Shown: positions 34,719 to 35,906 of the stretch, in pieces
Layout: each line of letters begins with the position of its first letter
Position numbering within the stretch: position 1 is the stretch's first letter
Assembly: GCA_900317715.1 (NCBI GenBank)
Contig: ONHS01000032.1
Span: 1-35,906 of the forward strand
From: an uncultured Bacteroidales bacterium
GTDB lineage: Bacteria; Bacteroidota; Bacteroidia; Bacteroidales; WCHB1-69
Direction: 5' to 3'
Length of the DNA stretch: 35,906 nucleotides
Program-made: the position numbers and the translations under genes
Notes under the pieces: model-generated
What the model was told of the DNA's origin: nothing
The model's input: the letters and a program-made list of their open reading frames with translations, nothing else
Databases searched by the model: none

Positions 34719-35717
34719 CTATTGAAGTTTGTCCAAACGGTTCAGCCCTTTGATGGCCGGTTCGAAATTGGTGGAGAGCTTTAAGGTCTCTTCATAGTCT
34801 TTGCGTGCGGCAGGATAGTTGCCCAAATACTCGTATGCCACCCCGCGATTGCAAAGCGCATAGACGAATTTCGGGTTGATTTGCAGCACTTGCGTGAAGA
34901 GTTTCACGGCCTCGTCGTATTTCTTGATATTGTCATCCAAGTATAAGTATCCCAAGTTGTTAAGGGAAGGAATATGGGTGGAATCGATGGCGATGGCCGT
35001 TTTGTATTCCTGTTCCGCCTCCTCCAGCTTATCCATATCTTGGAACATTTTTCCCAAGTTGTAATGCAGTTCCACGTTTTTCGGGTCCGCTTTCAAGCCA
35101 TTCTGATAATAAGACACCGCAATAGGGTCGTTTTGTTGCTGGTAGAAATAACCCAGTTCCAAGAAAGCTTTCGTCTCCGTAGGGTCTTGGTCTATCACTA
35201 GTTGCAGCATACGCAGATAGCCAATCGTGTCTTGCATATCTTTCAGCATAAAAGCCTTGATCAAGTATGCTTTCGGATTGTGCGGCTGACGTTGGACCGC
35301 TTCGTCAATGGTCTTTTCGCAATCCTCATATTGACGTGTATGGAACTGAAGTTCAGCCAGTTTCAAACGGGCTTCGTTGTTGTTCTCGTCCTTGGAAATA
35401 GCCTTCAACAGCATTTCTTCCGTCAGGTCGGTTTCATGCTGTGCGAAATAGAGGTCGGAAAGCATCACATAATACTTGCTGCTGTCGGGCTGCAGCTTTA
35501 TGGCCGTCTGCATATCGGCAATACCCTTGTCAATATCCTCATGGAGGTAGTAATATTGAGCCCTTTTATAATAATTTTCGGACTTTTTAGGGTGTTTGTC
35601 AATATTGATGCAGAGTTCCGCCAGCTCTTCCGGCAAGTCTGCATATTGGTTTTTCTTCTTGCAGCCGTAACCGAAGACTAACAACAGTGCCAGTAGAATG
35701 GTAATCGTCTTTTTCAT
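34719..35717 (-). CDS. TPR-repeat lipoprotein
   Basis: 332 residues with lipoprotein signal ([15 protein letters not shown], Cys19) and roughly eight tetratricopeptide repeats from residue ~45 onward (e.g. [60 protein letters not shown]). A protein-interaction scaffold on the periplasmic side of a membrane; partner unknown. Seven bases before ruvB, so probably one transcript. Confidence 0.9.
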   Translation of the reverse strand: MKKTITILLALLLVFGYGCKKKNQYADLPEELAELCINIDKHPKKSENYYKRAQYYYLHEDIDKGIADMQTAIKLQPDSSKYYVMLSDLYFAQHETDLTEEMLLKAISKDENNNEARLKLAELQFHTRQYEDCEKTIDEAVQRQPHNPKAYLIKAFMLKDMQDTIGYLRMLQLVIDQDPTETKAFLELGYFYQQQNDPIAVSYYQNGLKADPKNVELHYNLGKMFQDMDKLEEAEQEYKTAIAIDSTHIPSLNNLGYLYLDDNIKKYDEAVKLFTQVLQINPKFVYALCNRGVAYEYLGNYPAARKDYEETLKLSTNFEPAIKGLNRLDKLQ

Positions 35718-35724
35718 TCTGTTA

Positions 35725-35805
35725 TTTTAGCTTTTAGCTTTTGGCTATTAGTTATTGGCTTTGGGTCGAAATAGGCGAAAAGCCAATAGCCAACGGCCAA
35801 CAGCC
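35725..35805. repeat. Intergenic filler with inverted TTGGCTATT words
   Basis: TTGGCTATTAGTTATTGGCT is followed by AAAAGCCAATAGCCAACGGC, giving an imperfect hairpin between recA and the TPR gene. It resembles the simple-word fillers at 18481-18508 and in cassette linkers and could attenuate recA-to-TPR transcription. Confidence 0.5.
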
Positions 35806-35806
35806 A

Positions 35807-35906
35807 TTATTTCATATTTTCCTTGATCGCTTCGCGAATCTTCGCTTCGATTTCGTCGGAGAGTTCGGGGTTGTCGTTGAGGAGTTGTTTCACGCTGTCA
35901 CGACCT
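35807..35906 (-). CDS. recA: RecA C-terminus (partial)
   Basis: The last 32 codons of a leftward gene: GRDSVKQLLNDNPELSDEIE followed by AKIREAIKENMK and TAA. The GR(D/E)xxKxxLxDNPEL pattern fits the acidic RecA C-terminus of Bacteroidetes. The rest lies beyond the window. Proximity to ruvB makes a DNA-repair neighbourhood. Confidence 0.7.
   Translation of the reverse strand, partial: GRDSVKQLLNDNPELSDEIEAKIREAIKENMK

Overview
The window looks like a chromosomal segment of a Bacteroidales bacterium. Promoters carry the Bacteroidetes -7 element TAnnTTTG. One protein ends in a type IX secretion (Por) sorting domain. Rhs proteins, DUF3098, ORF6N and the DUF4143 ATPase are all Bacteroidetes-type. 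No species can be named from sequence alone.

Region 1 (1-13,530) is an accessory island built from displaced Rhs C-terminal tips (polymorphic-toxin cassettes). Seven copies of a Rhs-associated core of up to about 185 bp are present. They begin at FTFSAKE(K/R)D (TYTFSAKERD in one) and complete copies end near DPNG. Six lead into a toxin-like domain, each followed by a candidate immunity gene that overlaps it or lies within a few bases. The island is two-sided. Three cassettes run leftward from about 6,470 (HELxE metallopeptidase-like, Ala/Gly-rich hydrophobic, Cys-His papain/NlpC-like), then a core fragment. Three run rightward from 7,486 (HELxE-like, a broken JAB/JAMM-like tip, Cys-His-like). 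Between them lies the 5' half of a tyrosine-recombinase gene. Two copies of an ORF6N-domain gene with promoter form inverted repeats of about 1.2 kb (1-1209 and 7183-8401). The right copy is fused in frame to an Rhs tip. The two ORF6N proteins have different DNA-binding N-termini but nearly identical C-termini, and palindromes around the promoter differ between copies. GC-rich repeated linkers and simple-sequence filler precede most cores.

Region 2 (13,548-19,499) is a compact leftward cell-envelope operon: ddl, a GH73-like glucosaminidase with LysM, a paralogue lacking the catalytic Glu, an M23 peptidase, and an OppA-type lipoprotein.

Region 3 (19,584-24,270) has an MsbA-like ABC exporter divergent from ftsX-DUF3098-uppP-truB. 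Region 4 (24,414-30,277) has atpD-atpC and a giant T9SS-secreted protein, all leftward.

Region 5 (30,374-32,964) has tRNA-Gly(GCC), an alpha/beta hydrolase and a DUF4143 ATPase behind three promoter repeats spaced 33 bp. It is closed by a second copy of the tRNA 3' end and a second GTAGAGAC hairpin, so it may be a small islet. Region 6 (33,014-35,906) has a flavin reductase-rubredoxin fusion, a ruvB with two frame-disrupting small deletions, a TPR lipoprotein and the 3' end of recA, all leftward.
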